DNA from: CAWGOF01 sp963824225
Lineage (GTDB): Bacteria; Acidobacteriota; Polarisedimenticolia; Polarisedimenticolales; Polarisedimenticolaceae
Assembly: GCA_963824225.1 (NCBI GenBank)
Contig: CAWGOF010000003.1
Span: 1,116,001-1,180,000 of the forward strand
Length of the DNA stretch: 64,000 nt
Reading direction: 5' to 3'
Below are positions 26,514 to 36,018 of this stretch, one piece after another. Position numbers and translations under genes: made by a program. The first letter of the stretch is position 1; each line of letters opens with the position of its first letter. The notes under the pieces are model-generated. The model had not been told where the DNA came from. It ran no database searches and was given only the letters and a program-made list of their open reading frames with translations.

Positions 26514-28895
26514 GTGGCGTCGCGGAACCCGAGTCGCCCGGGCGCGCAGATCGCCGCGCTCACGCGCAAGCTCGGCGAGTACGAGCGCTGGGTCCGGCTC
26601 CTCGATGCACAGATCCGCGTCCTCGAGCGGGAGCGCCAGAAGCTGTCGGCCGTCGTCACCCACGCGGACGCCGGGTTCTTCGTCGTCGACGCGACGCTCC
26701 AGGTGGCGTGGGCCAACGGCCACCTGACCCAGCTCCTGCCCGCCGAAAACCGCCCGGCCATGCTGTCCGGAGCGTCGTGCAAGGACGTTCTGTGCCACAG
26801 CGCGCAGACCTGCGAGAGCTGTCCCGCCGCGCGGGCGTTCGCCACCGGCCGCGTGGCGCACCACGAGGTGTGCCAGGAGATCCAGTCCCGCAAGCGGCAC
26901 CTGTACGCGACCGCCATGCCGATGCTCTCGACCGCCGGCCACGTCGATCAGGCCATCGTCATGATCCAGGACGTGTCGGACCTCGAGGTCCTGCGTGCGT
27001 CGGAGCACCGGCTGCGGCTCCTCGTCGAGCAGGTCCCGGCCGTGATGTGGAGCACCGATCGGGAGCTGCGCTTCACGTCGTCCGTCGGCGCCGCGCTCGC
27101 CGGCCTGGGCCTCGCGCCGAACGAGATCGTCGGGCTCACGCTGCACGAGTACTTCGCGACGGATGATCCGGAGTTCCCGCCGATCGCCGCGCACGCGCGG
27201 GCGATCCGCGGCGAGTCGTCGTCCTTCGCCTTCGCGTGGCAGGGCCGGTCGTTCGAGGCCCACGTCGAGCCGTTCGTCTCAAGCGGCGCGGAGATCGTGG
27301 GCAGCGTGGGGATCGCGCTCGACGTCACCGAGCGCACCCTGGCCGAGGAGGCACGGCATCGCAGCGAGGTACGCAAGGGCGCGGTGCTCGACACGGCCCT
27401 CGACGGGATCGTGTCGATCGACCACCGGGGCCGGATCACGGAGTTCAACGCCGCGGCCGAGCGGATGTTCGGTCACGCGCGGGCGGCCGCTGTGGGCCGC
27501 GACATGGCCGAGCTGCTCATTCCGGAGTCGCAACGCGAGGCCCATCGGGCCGGCCTGGCGCGCCACCTCGCGACCGGCGAGGCGCGGGTCCTCGGGCGAC
27601 GAATCGAGCTGACCGCCGTGCGCGCCGACGGCACCGAGATGCCGGTCGAGCTGGCCGTCACGCGCATCCCGCTCGATGGGCCTCCGGTGTTCACGGCGTA
27701 CGTCCGCGATCTGACCGAGCGCAAGCAGGCGGAGAAGGCGCTGCGCGACAGCGAGGAGCAGCTGCGCCAGGCCCAGAAGATGGACGCGATCGGGACGCTC
27801 GCCGGCGGCGTGGCCCACGACTTCAACAATCTGCTGACCGGGATCCTGGGCCACGCCCAGCTGCTGCGGGCGGCGACCGGGCCGGGCCACAAGGCCCATC
27901 GCTCGGCCGAGGTGATCGAGACCGCGGCCCGCCGCGGCGCGGCGTTGACCCAGCAGCTCCTGGGGTTCGCGCGCAAGGGCAAGAACCAGAACGTGCCGGT
28001 CGATCTGCACGCCACGGTGCACGAGGTCATCGGACTCCTGACGCGCACGGTGGACAAGAACATCCGGATGTCGAGCCGCTCGGCGGTCGACCGACCGGTC
28101 GTGGCCGGCGACCCCGATCAGCTGCAGCAGGTGATCCTGAACCTGGCGGTCAACGCGCGGGACGCGATGCCCGACGGCGGCGAGATGCTGTTCGTCACCG
28201 ACGCGAGCACGTTCGACGCCGGCGACTTTCGCAGACCGCAGGAGATCGCGCCGGGCCGGTACATCGTCCTGTCGATCTCGGACACGGGTTGCGGGATCCC
28301 CGAGGACGCTCGGCGTCGGATCTTCGAGCCGTTCTTCACGACGAAGAGCCAGGGCAAGGGCACGGGCATGGGGCTGGCCATGGTCTACGGCATCGTGAAG
28401 AACCACGGCGGATGGGTCGCGGTGGAGAGCGCGGTCGGACGCGGCACGACGGTCCGGGTGCACCTGCCGCAGGCGCAGGACCTGCGGACGTCCGAGTCCC
28501 TGCGCCTATCGACCGCCGCGCGCCCGGGCACCGGCCGGATCCTCGTCGTCGACGACGAGGAGATCGTGCGCAGCGTGGCCGAGGAGTTCCTGCGCCATCT
28601 GGGCTACGAGGTCGTCACGGCGGCGGACGGGGTCGAAGCGGTCGAGTACTACGAGAAGTTCGGGCGCACGATCGATGCGGTGCTGCTCGACATGGTCATG
28701 CCGCGGATGGGCGGCCGGGACTGCTTCCGGGCGCTGCGGGGGATCAACCCCGACGTCCGCGCCGTCCTGTCCACCGGGTACGGCCCGGACGTCGTGGCCC
28801 AGGAACTGCTCGACGAGGGCATGCGCGGGTTCGTGGCCAAGCCGTACCGGCTCGAGCAGCTGGCCGAGGCCGTGGCCCGCGCGCTCGCGGGCTAG
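26514..28895 (+). CDS. Hybrid PAS-histidine kinase with receiver domain
   Basis: 793 residues, soluble. An N-terminal coiled coil (about 10-45) precedes three PAS domains (about 45-160, 170-285, 290-410), a HisKA phosphoacceptor (GVAHDFNNLL, His435), HATPase_c (ISDTGCGIPEDARRRIF and GMGLAMVYG) and a C-terminal receiver (LLDMVMPRMGG, Asp726). The first PAS has a cysteine cluster (SCKDVLCHSAQTCESCPA). GTG start has GGAGG seven bases upstream. The stop codon shares a CTAG with the convergent POT gene. No DNA-binding output is fused, so signals probably pass to a separate regulator. Confidence 0.92.
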   Translation: MASRNPSRPGAQIAALTRKLGEYERWVRLLDAQIRVLERERQKLSAVVTHADAGFFVVDATLQVAWANGHLTQLLPAENRPAMLSGASCKDVLCHSAQTCESCPAARAFATGRVAHHEVCQEIQSRKRHLYATAMPMLSTAGHVDQAIVMIQDVSDLEVLRASEHRLRLLVEQVPAVMWSTDRELRFTSSVGAALAGLGLAPNEIVGLTLHEYFATDDPEFPPIAAHARAIRGESSSFAFAWQGRSFEAHVEPFVSSGAEIVGSVGIALDVTERTLAEEARHRSEVRKGAVLDTALDGIVSIDHRGRITEFNAAAERMFGHARAAAVGRDMAELLIPESQREAHRAGLARHLATGEARVLGRRIELTAVRADGTEMPVELAVTRIPLDGPPVFTAYVRDLTERKQAEKALRDSEEQLRQAQKMDAIGTLAGGVAHDFNNLLTGILGHAQLLRAATGPGHKAHRSAEVIETAARRGAALTQQLLGFARKGKNQNVPVDLHATVHEVIGLLTRTVDKNIRMSSRSAVDRPVVAGDPDQLQQVILNLAVNARDAMPDGGEMLFVTDASTFDAGDFRRPQEIAPGRYIVLSISDTGCGIPEDARRRIFEPFFTTKSQGKGTGMGLAMVYGIVKNHGGWVAVESAVGRGTTVRVHLPQAQDLRTSESLRLSTAARPGTGRILVVDDEEIVRSVAEEFLRHLGYEVVTAADGVEAVEYYEKFGRTIDAVLLDMVMPRMGGRDCFRALRGINPDVRAVLSTGYGPDVVAQELLDEGMRGFVAKPYRLEQLAEAVARALAG

Positions 28896-30166
28896 CGCCG
28901 AGCCACGAGCCGATCGTAGCCGATCATCAGCGCGGTCGAGACGAAGCCGATCGCGCTCAGGATCCACCACATGCCGGCCGGGTCTCGGCCGCCGCGCACG
29001 AACTGCTCGACGAGGTACCCGCCGAGCGGCCCGCCGACGAACGAGCCGATCGCCACGGGCAGGAACGCGAACCCCATGAACGTCCCGACCTGCTCCTTCG
29101 GCGCGAGGCTCGCCACGTACTCGTAAAACCGCGGGGCCTGCGTCGCCTCCCCGACGGCGAACAGCGCGATCGCGAGCACGACGAACGGCCACGACGGGGC
29201 GAGCGCGATCACGATCCACGACGCGCTGGCGATGGCGAAACCCAGAACCATCGCCAGGATCGGACGCCAGCGCTTGACGAACGCGGTCGCCGGCACCGTC
29301 AGCAGGATGATGCACCAGGCGTCGACCGTCTCGATCAGCTCGAAGCGCTCGAACTTCAGCACGTCGGTCAGGTAGAACGGCAGGGAGTAGAAGATCTGCC
29401 AGAACATGATCCAGAACCCGGAGAAGATCACGAGGAAGCTGATGAACTTCAGGTTGCCGAACACGAGGAGCATGTCGCGCAACACCTGGGTCATCGACGT
29501 CCGGGCCTTCGCGCCGGGATCGGCCGCGGGCTCGCGGAAGAACAGCAGCGTGCCGAGGAGCAAGAGGCCCGACGTGATCGACGACATCACGAGGACGTAC
29601 TCGATGCCCCAGCTCTGGCGCACCTGGAGCGCGAGCATCGGCCCGATCGCGCCGCCGATGTTGACCAGCGTGTAGTAGATCGAGAATCCGAGCGACCGGA
29701 CGTCGTCCCGCGAGGTGCGGGCCACGGTTCCGACGATGCACGGCTTGATGAGCGAGCCGCCGATCGCCGTCAACAGCAGCACGGAGATCACGTACGGCTT
29801 GAGTCCGATCGCAGCCACGATCGACTGGCCCCACGCGAGGCCCGCCAGCCCGATCAAGAAGTAGCCGACGCAGAACAGGCCGAAGCACGCGGCCAGGCTC
29901 TTCTTGAACCCGTATCGATCGACGATCGTCCCGGCGAGGATCGGGAGCGAGTACAGCACGCCGGAGAACAGGCCGGCGAGCGAGCCCGCGGTCTGCGCGC
30001 CGAGCCCCACGCGCTCGGCCAGGTACACGGTGAGGATCGCCTTCGCCCCGTAGAACGCGAAACGCTCGAACAGCTCGAGCACGTTCGCGACCCAGTACGT
30101 GCGATCGAACCCGGTACGAACGCGGGTCCAGAACGGCATCTTGACGGCGAGGGCGGCGTCGGCCAT
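28892..30166 (-). CDS. MFS transporter, POT/PTR peptide-transporter-like
   Basis: 424 residues, about 12 membrane helices. VLELFERFAFYGAKAILTVYL and FSIYYTLVNIGGAIG follow the proton-dependent oligopeptide transporter signature. Members import di/tripeptides or other small molecules by proton symport. I chose Met 30166 (ADAALAVKMPFW) since the longer frame intrudes into the upstream gene. It lies 38 bases after the nucleotidyltransferase gene, downstream of thiC, so co-transcription is possible. Confidence 0.88.
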   Translation of the reverse strand: MADAALAVKMPFWTRVRTGFDRTYWVANVLELFERFAFYGAKAILTVYLAERVGLGAQTAGSLAGLFSGVLYSLPILAGTIVDRYGFKKSLAACFGLFCVGYFLIGLAGLAWGQSIVAAIGLKPYVISVLLLTAIGGSLIKPCIVGTVARTSRDDVRSLGFSIYYTLVNIGGAIGPMLALQVRQSWGIEYVLVMSSITSGLLLLGTLLFFREPAADPGAKARTSMTQVLRDMLLVFGNLKFISFLVIFSGFWIMFWQIFYSLPFYLTDVLKFERFELIETVDAWCIILLTVPATAFVKRWRPILAMVLGFAIASASWIVIALAPSWPFVVLAIALFAVGEATQAPRFYEYVASLAPKEQVGTFMGFAFLPVAIGSFVGGPLGGYLVEQFVRGGRDPAGMWWILSAIGFVSTALMIGYDRLVARR

Positions 30167-30204
30167 GGCGCGCGAGGATACCACGGTCGATTCGCGACGA
30201 GCCG

Positions 30205-30819
30205 CTATTCCGGCGGCGGAATCGTCTGCACGATCTCCCACAGCCGCGTGTATTCGTCGCGAACGCTCGGGTCGATCCGCTCGGCCAGATCGCGCGGGAG
30301 CTTGGCGTGCTGGATGAGATCCTGCACGTCGACGATGTCACGTCCACGGTGCGGCGCCGATAGCCCTGAGGCCAATTTCAGCTCGATCAACGTCTCGAGC
30401 GGCACGTAGTGGAACTCCTCACCCGCAATCGCCCGCTCGGCTGGGTCCGGGAACGTGATGGGCTTGGGTTTCCCATCACCGGGAAAGCCCCCGGTGGTCA
30501 GCACCTCGATCCGCACGCCGGATTCCGTATCCCGGAACGACTTCCTCGCGCCCGGGAACGCTGGCAAGTAGCCTCGGCCGACCACTCGCTCGCGGAACGC
30601 TTCGAGCGTTTCGGGGCGCATCACGATGTCGATGTCTTCGGTCGTCCGCCGGTATCCGTGCTCGACGAGTGCCATGCCGCCGACCACGACGTAGTCCAGT
30701 TGCTCTTCGTCCAGGCGCCGCGCCAATCGGCGCAGCGCGTCGTAGACGTTTCCTTCCCGCATGAAGAATCGGCTCGCTTCGAGGAGGCCGGAGGACCGCG
30801 TGCGCTTTCCGCGCGTCAT
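30205..30819 (-). CDS. Nucleotidyltransferase, AbiEii/MNT-like
   Basis: 204 residues. VVVGGMALVEHGYRRTTEDI and the following DIVM carry the GG...DxD signature of the minimal/AbiEii nucleotidyltransferase fold. Relatives include toxin AbiEii and many uncharacterised stand-alone enzymes. No AbiEi-type antitoxin is adjacent, so a toxin role is not supported. ATG at 30819 has no ribosome site but TACAAT sits six bases upstream; Met at about residue 20 is an alternative start. It begins 22 bases after the thiC stop. Confidence 0.8.
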   Translation of the reverse strand: MTRGKRTRSSGLLEASRFFMREGNVYDALRRLARRLDEEQLDYVVVGGMALVEHGYRRTTEDIDIVMRPETLEAFRERVVGRGYLPAFPGARKSFRDTESGVRIEVLTTGGFPGDGKPKPITFPDPAERAIAGEEFHYVPLETLIELKLASGLSAPHRGRDIVDVQDLIQHAKLPRDLAERIDPSVRDEYTRLWEIVQTIPPPE

Positions 30820-30825
30820 GCCGGT

Positions 30826-30831
30826 ATTGTA
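30826..30831 (-). promoter_or_regulatory. Candidate leaderless -10 box for the nucleotidyltransferase
   Basis: TACAAT, five of six consensus bases, followed by six bases and ATG 30819. It lies in the 22-base gap after thiC and would give this gene and the POT gene a promoter independent of the riboswitch. Confidence 0.45.
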
Positions 30832-30841
30832 GTGCCAGCCG

Positions 30842-32566
<1,725 letters not shown>

Positions 32567-32571
32567 GCGCT

Positions 32572-32657
32572 CCCTCCTCCCTGCGCTGGCATTACCCAGT
32601 TCAGGTCTTGGCGGTCGGCGGCTCGAGCCGCCCTCTCAGCCCGGTTGCACCGAGCTC
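32572..32657 (-). promoter_or_regulatory. TPP riboswitch (THI element) upstream of thiC
   Basis: On the minus strand the conserved blocks appear in order: CGGTGC, GCTGAGAGGG, a perfect palindromic stem GGCGGCTCGAGCCGCC, ACC, then CTGAACTGGGTAATGCCAGC and GGGA. These are the TPP-aptamer signature elements (CUGAGA and CUGG-AUAAUGCCAGC). The 3' end of the aptamer merges with the GGAGG ribosome site of thiC, which suggests control of translation initiation; no separate terminator hairpin is visible. Confidence 0.95.
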
Positions 32658-32936
32658 CCGCTTGGTCCGCCTGGCCATCTTAGTACAGTCGCGGATCCGG
32701 CCACAGCCCGACACCAGATGTCGGGCTGGCGCTCGTCGCGACTCGGGCGGTTTTCTGGATCGGTCGGTCCGCGGACGCTGACCGATTTCGGGCAGCCGCG
32801 TTCGCTGGCGAACGCAACGTGCAGCGACGAATTCGTAGTCGGTCGACGCGATCGGTACGCCGAGTCCACGCGTGACGGCCTTGGCACCGCGGTTGCGTTA
32901 CGACCTCGCACGGAGAGTCGAGAGGGAGACGCCACC
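32658..32936. other. Divergent intergenic region
   Basis: With the riboswitch, the 370 bases between thiC and the next plus-strand gene hold no ORF I believe. The only structure visible is the hairpin at 32705-32727. Promoters for both flanking genes must lie here, but none is convincing by eye. Confidence 0.6.
32705..32727. repeat. Inverted repeat in thiC divergent region
   Basis: Nine-base perfect arms AGCCCGACA / TGTCGGGCT with a five-base loop. It lies upstream of both flanking genes, so it is not placed as a terminator for either; an operator or leader structure is possible. Confidence 0.5.
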
Positions 32937-33338
32937 ATGAAGCACCCGTCGCATCGCTCGGCCGGGGTCCTCGTCGCGCTTGCGGCAGCGCTCGCCCTCG
33001 CACCGGGGGCGCTCGCCCGCGACGTGCGTCTGAGCGCGCGCGTCGCCGAGCCGTTCGAGCTGAACGGCAAGCTCTACCCGGCGAGCCCGATCGTCGTCGA
33101 GCACGTGCGGGACTACACGCCGTCGTCCGTGCTCAGCGAGGTGTGGGTCGGCGCGGAGTTCGTCGGGCTGTTGCGAGCCGATCGCGTGGAGCCGCAGGGC
33201 GGCGCCGATTCCACGTCGATCGCGTTCGAGCGCGACGCGCGCGGAACGCTCGTCCTCGTCGGCTACTCGAGCGTCATCCCCGGCGAGCGGGGCGAGTTCC
33301 GGTTCCACGGCGCTCGCGCGGCCGCCGCGGCGGACTAG
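32937..33338 (+). CDS. Exported protein of unknown function
   Basis: 133 residues. Signal peptide about 1-28 (ending GALARD). A small beta-rich mature domain has no cysteines and ends in an alanine tract. I do not recognise a family. ATG is preceded by GAGGGAGA. Its stop shares a CTAG with the convergent cysW gene. Confidence 0.7.
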   Translation: MKHPSHRSAGVLVALAAALALAPGALARDVRLSARVAEPFELNGKLYPASPIVVEHVRDYTPSSVLSEVWVGAEFVGLLRADRVEPQGGADSTSIAFERDARGTLVLVGYSSVIPGERGEFRFHGARAAAAAD

Positions 33339-34174
33339 AACGACTCCCGGCGCTCGATGAAGTACTTGAGCACGAGCGTCACGAGTCCCAGCGCGGTCAG
33401 CACCGAGGCCACGGCGAACGCCGCGGTGAACTGGTACTCGTTGTACAGCATCTCGACCTGCAGCGGGACGGTCGTCGTGCGCCCGCGGATGTGCCCGGAC
33501 ACGACGGAGACGGCGCCGAACTCCCCGAGCACGCGCGCGGTGCACAGCACGACGCCGTAGAGCAGGGCCCAGCGCACCTTGGGCACGCTGATCGTGAAGA
33601 ACGTGCGCCAGCCCGACGCGCCGAGCGTCAGCGCCGCTTCCTCCTCGGCGACGCCGTGAGCTTCCATGCTCGGGATCAGCTCGCGCGCCACGAACGGCGA
33701 GGTCACGAACAGCGTGGCCAGCACGATCCCCGGCACGGCGAAGATGATCTCGATCCCGCGCTCGGCGAGCGCCGGCCCGAAATATCCGCTCGCGCCGAAC
33801 AGCAGCACGAACACCATGCCCGCGACGACCGGCGAGACGCTGAACGGCAGGTCGATCAGGCTCACGAGCAGGTTCCGCCCGCGAAACCGGAACCGCGCGA
33901 TGGCCCACGCCGCAGCCACGCCGAATACGACGTTGATCGGCAGCACGATCGCCGTGATCAGGAGCGTCAGCCGCACCGCGGCACGCGCCGCCGGATCGAG
34001 CACGGCGGCGAGCCAGGTCGCGATCCCGCCCTCGAACGCGCGCACGAACACGAGGGCCAGCGGCAGCACGAGGAACAACGCGAGGAACGCGAGCGCGATC
34101 GAGATCAGGATCACGCGCACGACGAGCGGATCGGTGCAGCCCGCGCGCTCGAGCGCCGTGCCCCGCGTGGCCAT
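33335..34174 (-). CDS. cysW: Sulfate ABC transporter permease CysW
   Basis: 279 residues, about six membrane helices. The ABC permease EAA loop is present (EEEAALTLGASGWRTFFTIS). Closest in pattern to CysW: FIQ-like GGIATWLAAVLDPAARAAVR, LIDLPFSVSPVVAGMVFVLL, ARVLGEFGAVSVVSGHIRG. It forms a heterodimer with CysT for sulfate or thiosulfate import. The start ATG overlaps the cysT stop (TGATG). I prefer Met 34174 over upstream codons because of this overlap. Confidence 0.93.
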   Translation of the reverse strand: MATRGTALERAGCTDPLVVRVILISIALAFLALFLVLPLALVFVRAFEGGIATWLAAVLDPAARAAVRLTLLITAIVLPINVVFGVAAAWAIARFRFRGRNLLVSLIDLPFSVSPVVAGMVFVLLFGASGYFGPALAERGIEIIFAVPGIVLATLFVTSPFVARELIPSMEAHGVAEEEAALTLGASGWRTFFTISVPKVRWALLYGVVLCTARVLGEFGAVSVVSGHIRGRTTTVPLQVEMLYNEYQFTAAFAVASVLTALGLVTLVLKYFIERRESF

Positions 34175-35001
34175 CAGGCGCGCCCGATCGCCCGGCTGCG
34201 GCGCCACGACAGGAGGTTGATCGCCAGGATCGCCACGAACGACATCAGCAGGAACACGAGCGCGATCGCGGTCGCCGCCGGATAGTCGAACTCCTCGAGC
34301 CGGATGACGATCAGGAGCGGCACGATCTCGGTCTTGAGCGGCAAGTTCCCGGCGATGAAGATCACCGAGCCGTACTCGCCCAGTCCGCGGGCGAACGCCA
34401 GCGTGCAGCCGGCGAGGATCGCCGGCACGAGCCGCGGCAACAGCACACGCCGGAAGATCGTCCAGCGGCCGGCCCCCAGGCTCGCCGCCGCGGACTCGAG
34501 GTCGCTCGCCAGGCTCGCCAGGACCGGCTGGACCGAGCGCACGACGAACGGGAGTCCGACGAACGTCAGCGCCACGACCACGCCGATCCCGGTGTACGCG
34601 ACCTTGAGCCCGCTGGGCTCGAGCACGCGCCCGACCCAGCCGCTCCCGGAGTACAGAGACGTCAGCGCGATTCCGGCGACCGCGGTCGGCAGCGCGAACG
34701 GCAGATCGACGAGACCGTCGAGCAGCCGGCGGCCGGGGAACGAATACCGTTCGAGGACCCAGGCGACGACGAGGCCGAACACGGCGTTGAGCGCCGCCGC
34801 GGCGAACGCCGCACCGAAGCTCAGCCGATAGGCCGCGAGAGCCCGCGGGGACGTGACGACCTCGAGGAACCGCTCCCAGCCCATCGTCGCGGTCTTGATC
34901 GGAATCGTGGCCAGGGGGATCAGGATCAGGAGCGTCAGGTAGGTCAGCGTGATGCCGAGCCCCAGCCCGAGGCCGGGCAGCACGTGCCGCTTGGCGGCCA
35001 A
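34174..35001 (-). CDS. cysT: Sulfate ABC transporter permease CysT
   Basis: 275 residues from a TTG at 35001. The body is clearly CysT (also called CysU): LIPLATIPIKTATMGWERF, LVDLPFALPTAVAGIALTSL, EAA loop LESAAASLGAGRWTIFRRVL, FARGLGEYGSVIFIAGN. The TTG start begins two bases after the stop of the binding-protein gene, which suits translational coupling. The frame is open further upstream (to 35079) but would overlap the binding protein and add an Arg-rich extension not typical of CysT. Confidence 0.9.
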   Translation of the reverse strand: MAAKRHVLPGLGLGLGITLTYLTLLILIPLATIPIKTATMGWERFLEVVTSPRALAAYRLSFGAAFAAAALNAVFGLVVAWVLERYSFPGRRLLDGLVDLPFALPTAVAGIALTSLYSGSGWVGRVLEPSGLKVAYTGIGVVVALTFVGLPFVVRSVQPVLASLASDLESAAASLGAGRWTIFRRVLLPRLVPAILAGCTLAFARGLGEYGSVIFIAGNLPLKTEIVPLLIVIRLEEFDYPAATAIALVFLLMSFVAILAINLLSWRRSRAIGRA

Positions 35002-35003
35002 GG

Positions 35004-36008
35004 CTAGCGCGCCTCGCCCCGGTACAAACGGTCGAACTCGCCTCCGTCCGCGAAGTGCTCCTGATGCGCCTTGGCCCACCCGCCGAACAGCTCGTCCACG
35101 GTGAAGAGCGGGATCTTGGGGAACTGGTCCGCGTAGCGTGCGGCCGCGGCTTCGAGCTGCGGACGGAAGAAGTGGCGCGCCGCCAGCGCTTGGATCTCCG
35201 GCGTGTACAGGAACTCGAGGTACGCCCGGGCCTGCGGTTCCGTTTTCTTCTTCTTAACCACGCTGTCGACCCAGGTGACGGGCGGCTCAGCCGTGATGCT
35301 CATCGACGGGACGACGATCTCGAACGCTCCGGGCTTGAGCTTTTTCGTCACGAGCAGCGCCTCGTTCTCCCAGGCGACGAGCACGTCGCCGATCTGGCGC
35401 TCGACGAACGTGACGGTCGCGGCGCGCGCGCCCGTGTCGAGGATCGGAACGTTCTTGAACAGCGCGGCGACGAGCGCGCGCGCCTTCTCCGCGCTCCCCC
35501 CCGGCTGCTTGAGCGCAAAGCCCCAGGCGGCGAGGTAGTTCCAGCGCGCGCCGCCCGATGTCTTGGGGTTCGGGGTGATGACCGACACGCCGGAACGCCC
35601 GAGGTCGGGCCAGTCGCGGATGCCCTTCGGGTTGCCCTTGCGCACGAGAAACACGATCGTCGAGGTGTACGGACAGCTGTTGTGCGGCAACCGCTTCGAC
35701 CAGTCCTTGGCGATCAGCCCGCGCGACGCGATCGTGTCGACGTCGTAGGCCAGCGCGAGGGTCACCACGTCGCCGGCGAGGCCATCGATCACGGAGCGCG
35801 CCTGCTTGCCCGAGCCGCCGTGGGACTGCTCGACGACGACCGTCTCCCCGGTCTTGTCCTTCCAGTACTTGACGAACGCCGCGTCGACGTCCTGGTACAG
35901 CTCGCGCGTCGGGTCGTACGACACGTTCAGGAGCCGCACCTCGGCTGCGCTCGCGGCGCAGCCCAGGAGCAGCAGACCGAACGCCAGGCTCATGGTCGAG
36001 CTGCGCAT
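35004..36008 (-). CDS. sbp: Sulfate-binding protein of the ABC importer
   Basis: 334 residues. Signal peptide about 1-21 (LLLGCAASAAEV; the Cys could alternatively be lipidated). Sulfate/thiosulfate-binding family pattern: LLNVSYDPTRELYQDVDAAF, VEQSHGGSGKQARSVIDGL, GDVVTLALAYDVD, VITPNPKTSGGARWNYLAAW. It captures sulfate in the periplasm for CysTW. It follows the ATPase gene by ten bases and precedes cysT. Confidence 0.94.
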   Translation of the reverse strand: MRSSTMSLAFGLLLLGCAASAAEVRLLNVSYDPTRELYQDVDAAFVKYWKDKTGETVVVEQSHGGSGKQARSVIDGLAGDVVTLALAYDVDTIASRGLIAKDWSKRLPHNSCPYTSTIVFLVRKGNPKGIRDWPDLGRSGVSVITPNPKTSGGARWNYLAAWGFALKQPGGSAEKARALVAALFKNVPILDTGARAATVTFVERQIGDVLVAWENEALLVTKKLKPGAFEIVVPSMSITAEPPVTWVDSVVKKKKTEPQARAYLEFLYTPEIQALAARHFFRPQLEAAAARYADQFPKIPLFTVDELFGGWAKAHQEHFADGGEFDRLYRGEAR

Positions 36009-36018
36009 GTCGCTCCTT

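Noticed and set aside
27236..30409. Open frame of 1057 codons overlapping the hybrid kinase and the POT gene
   Set aside because: Its translation is Arg/Gly/Ala/Pro-rich without domains, and it crosses two genes with clear homology on both strands. Long shadow frames are expected at this base composition.
30205..30819. Nucleotidyltransferase as half of an AbiE toxin-antitoxin pair
   Set aside because: No AbiEi-like gene with a winged-helix domain lies next to it; neighbours are thiC and a transporter.
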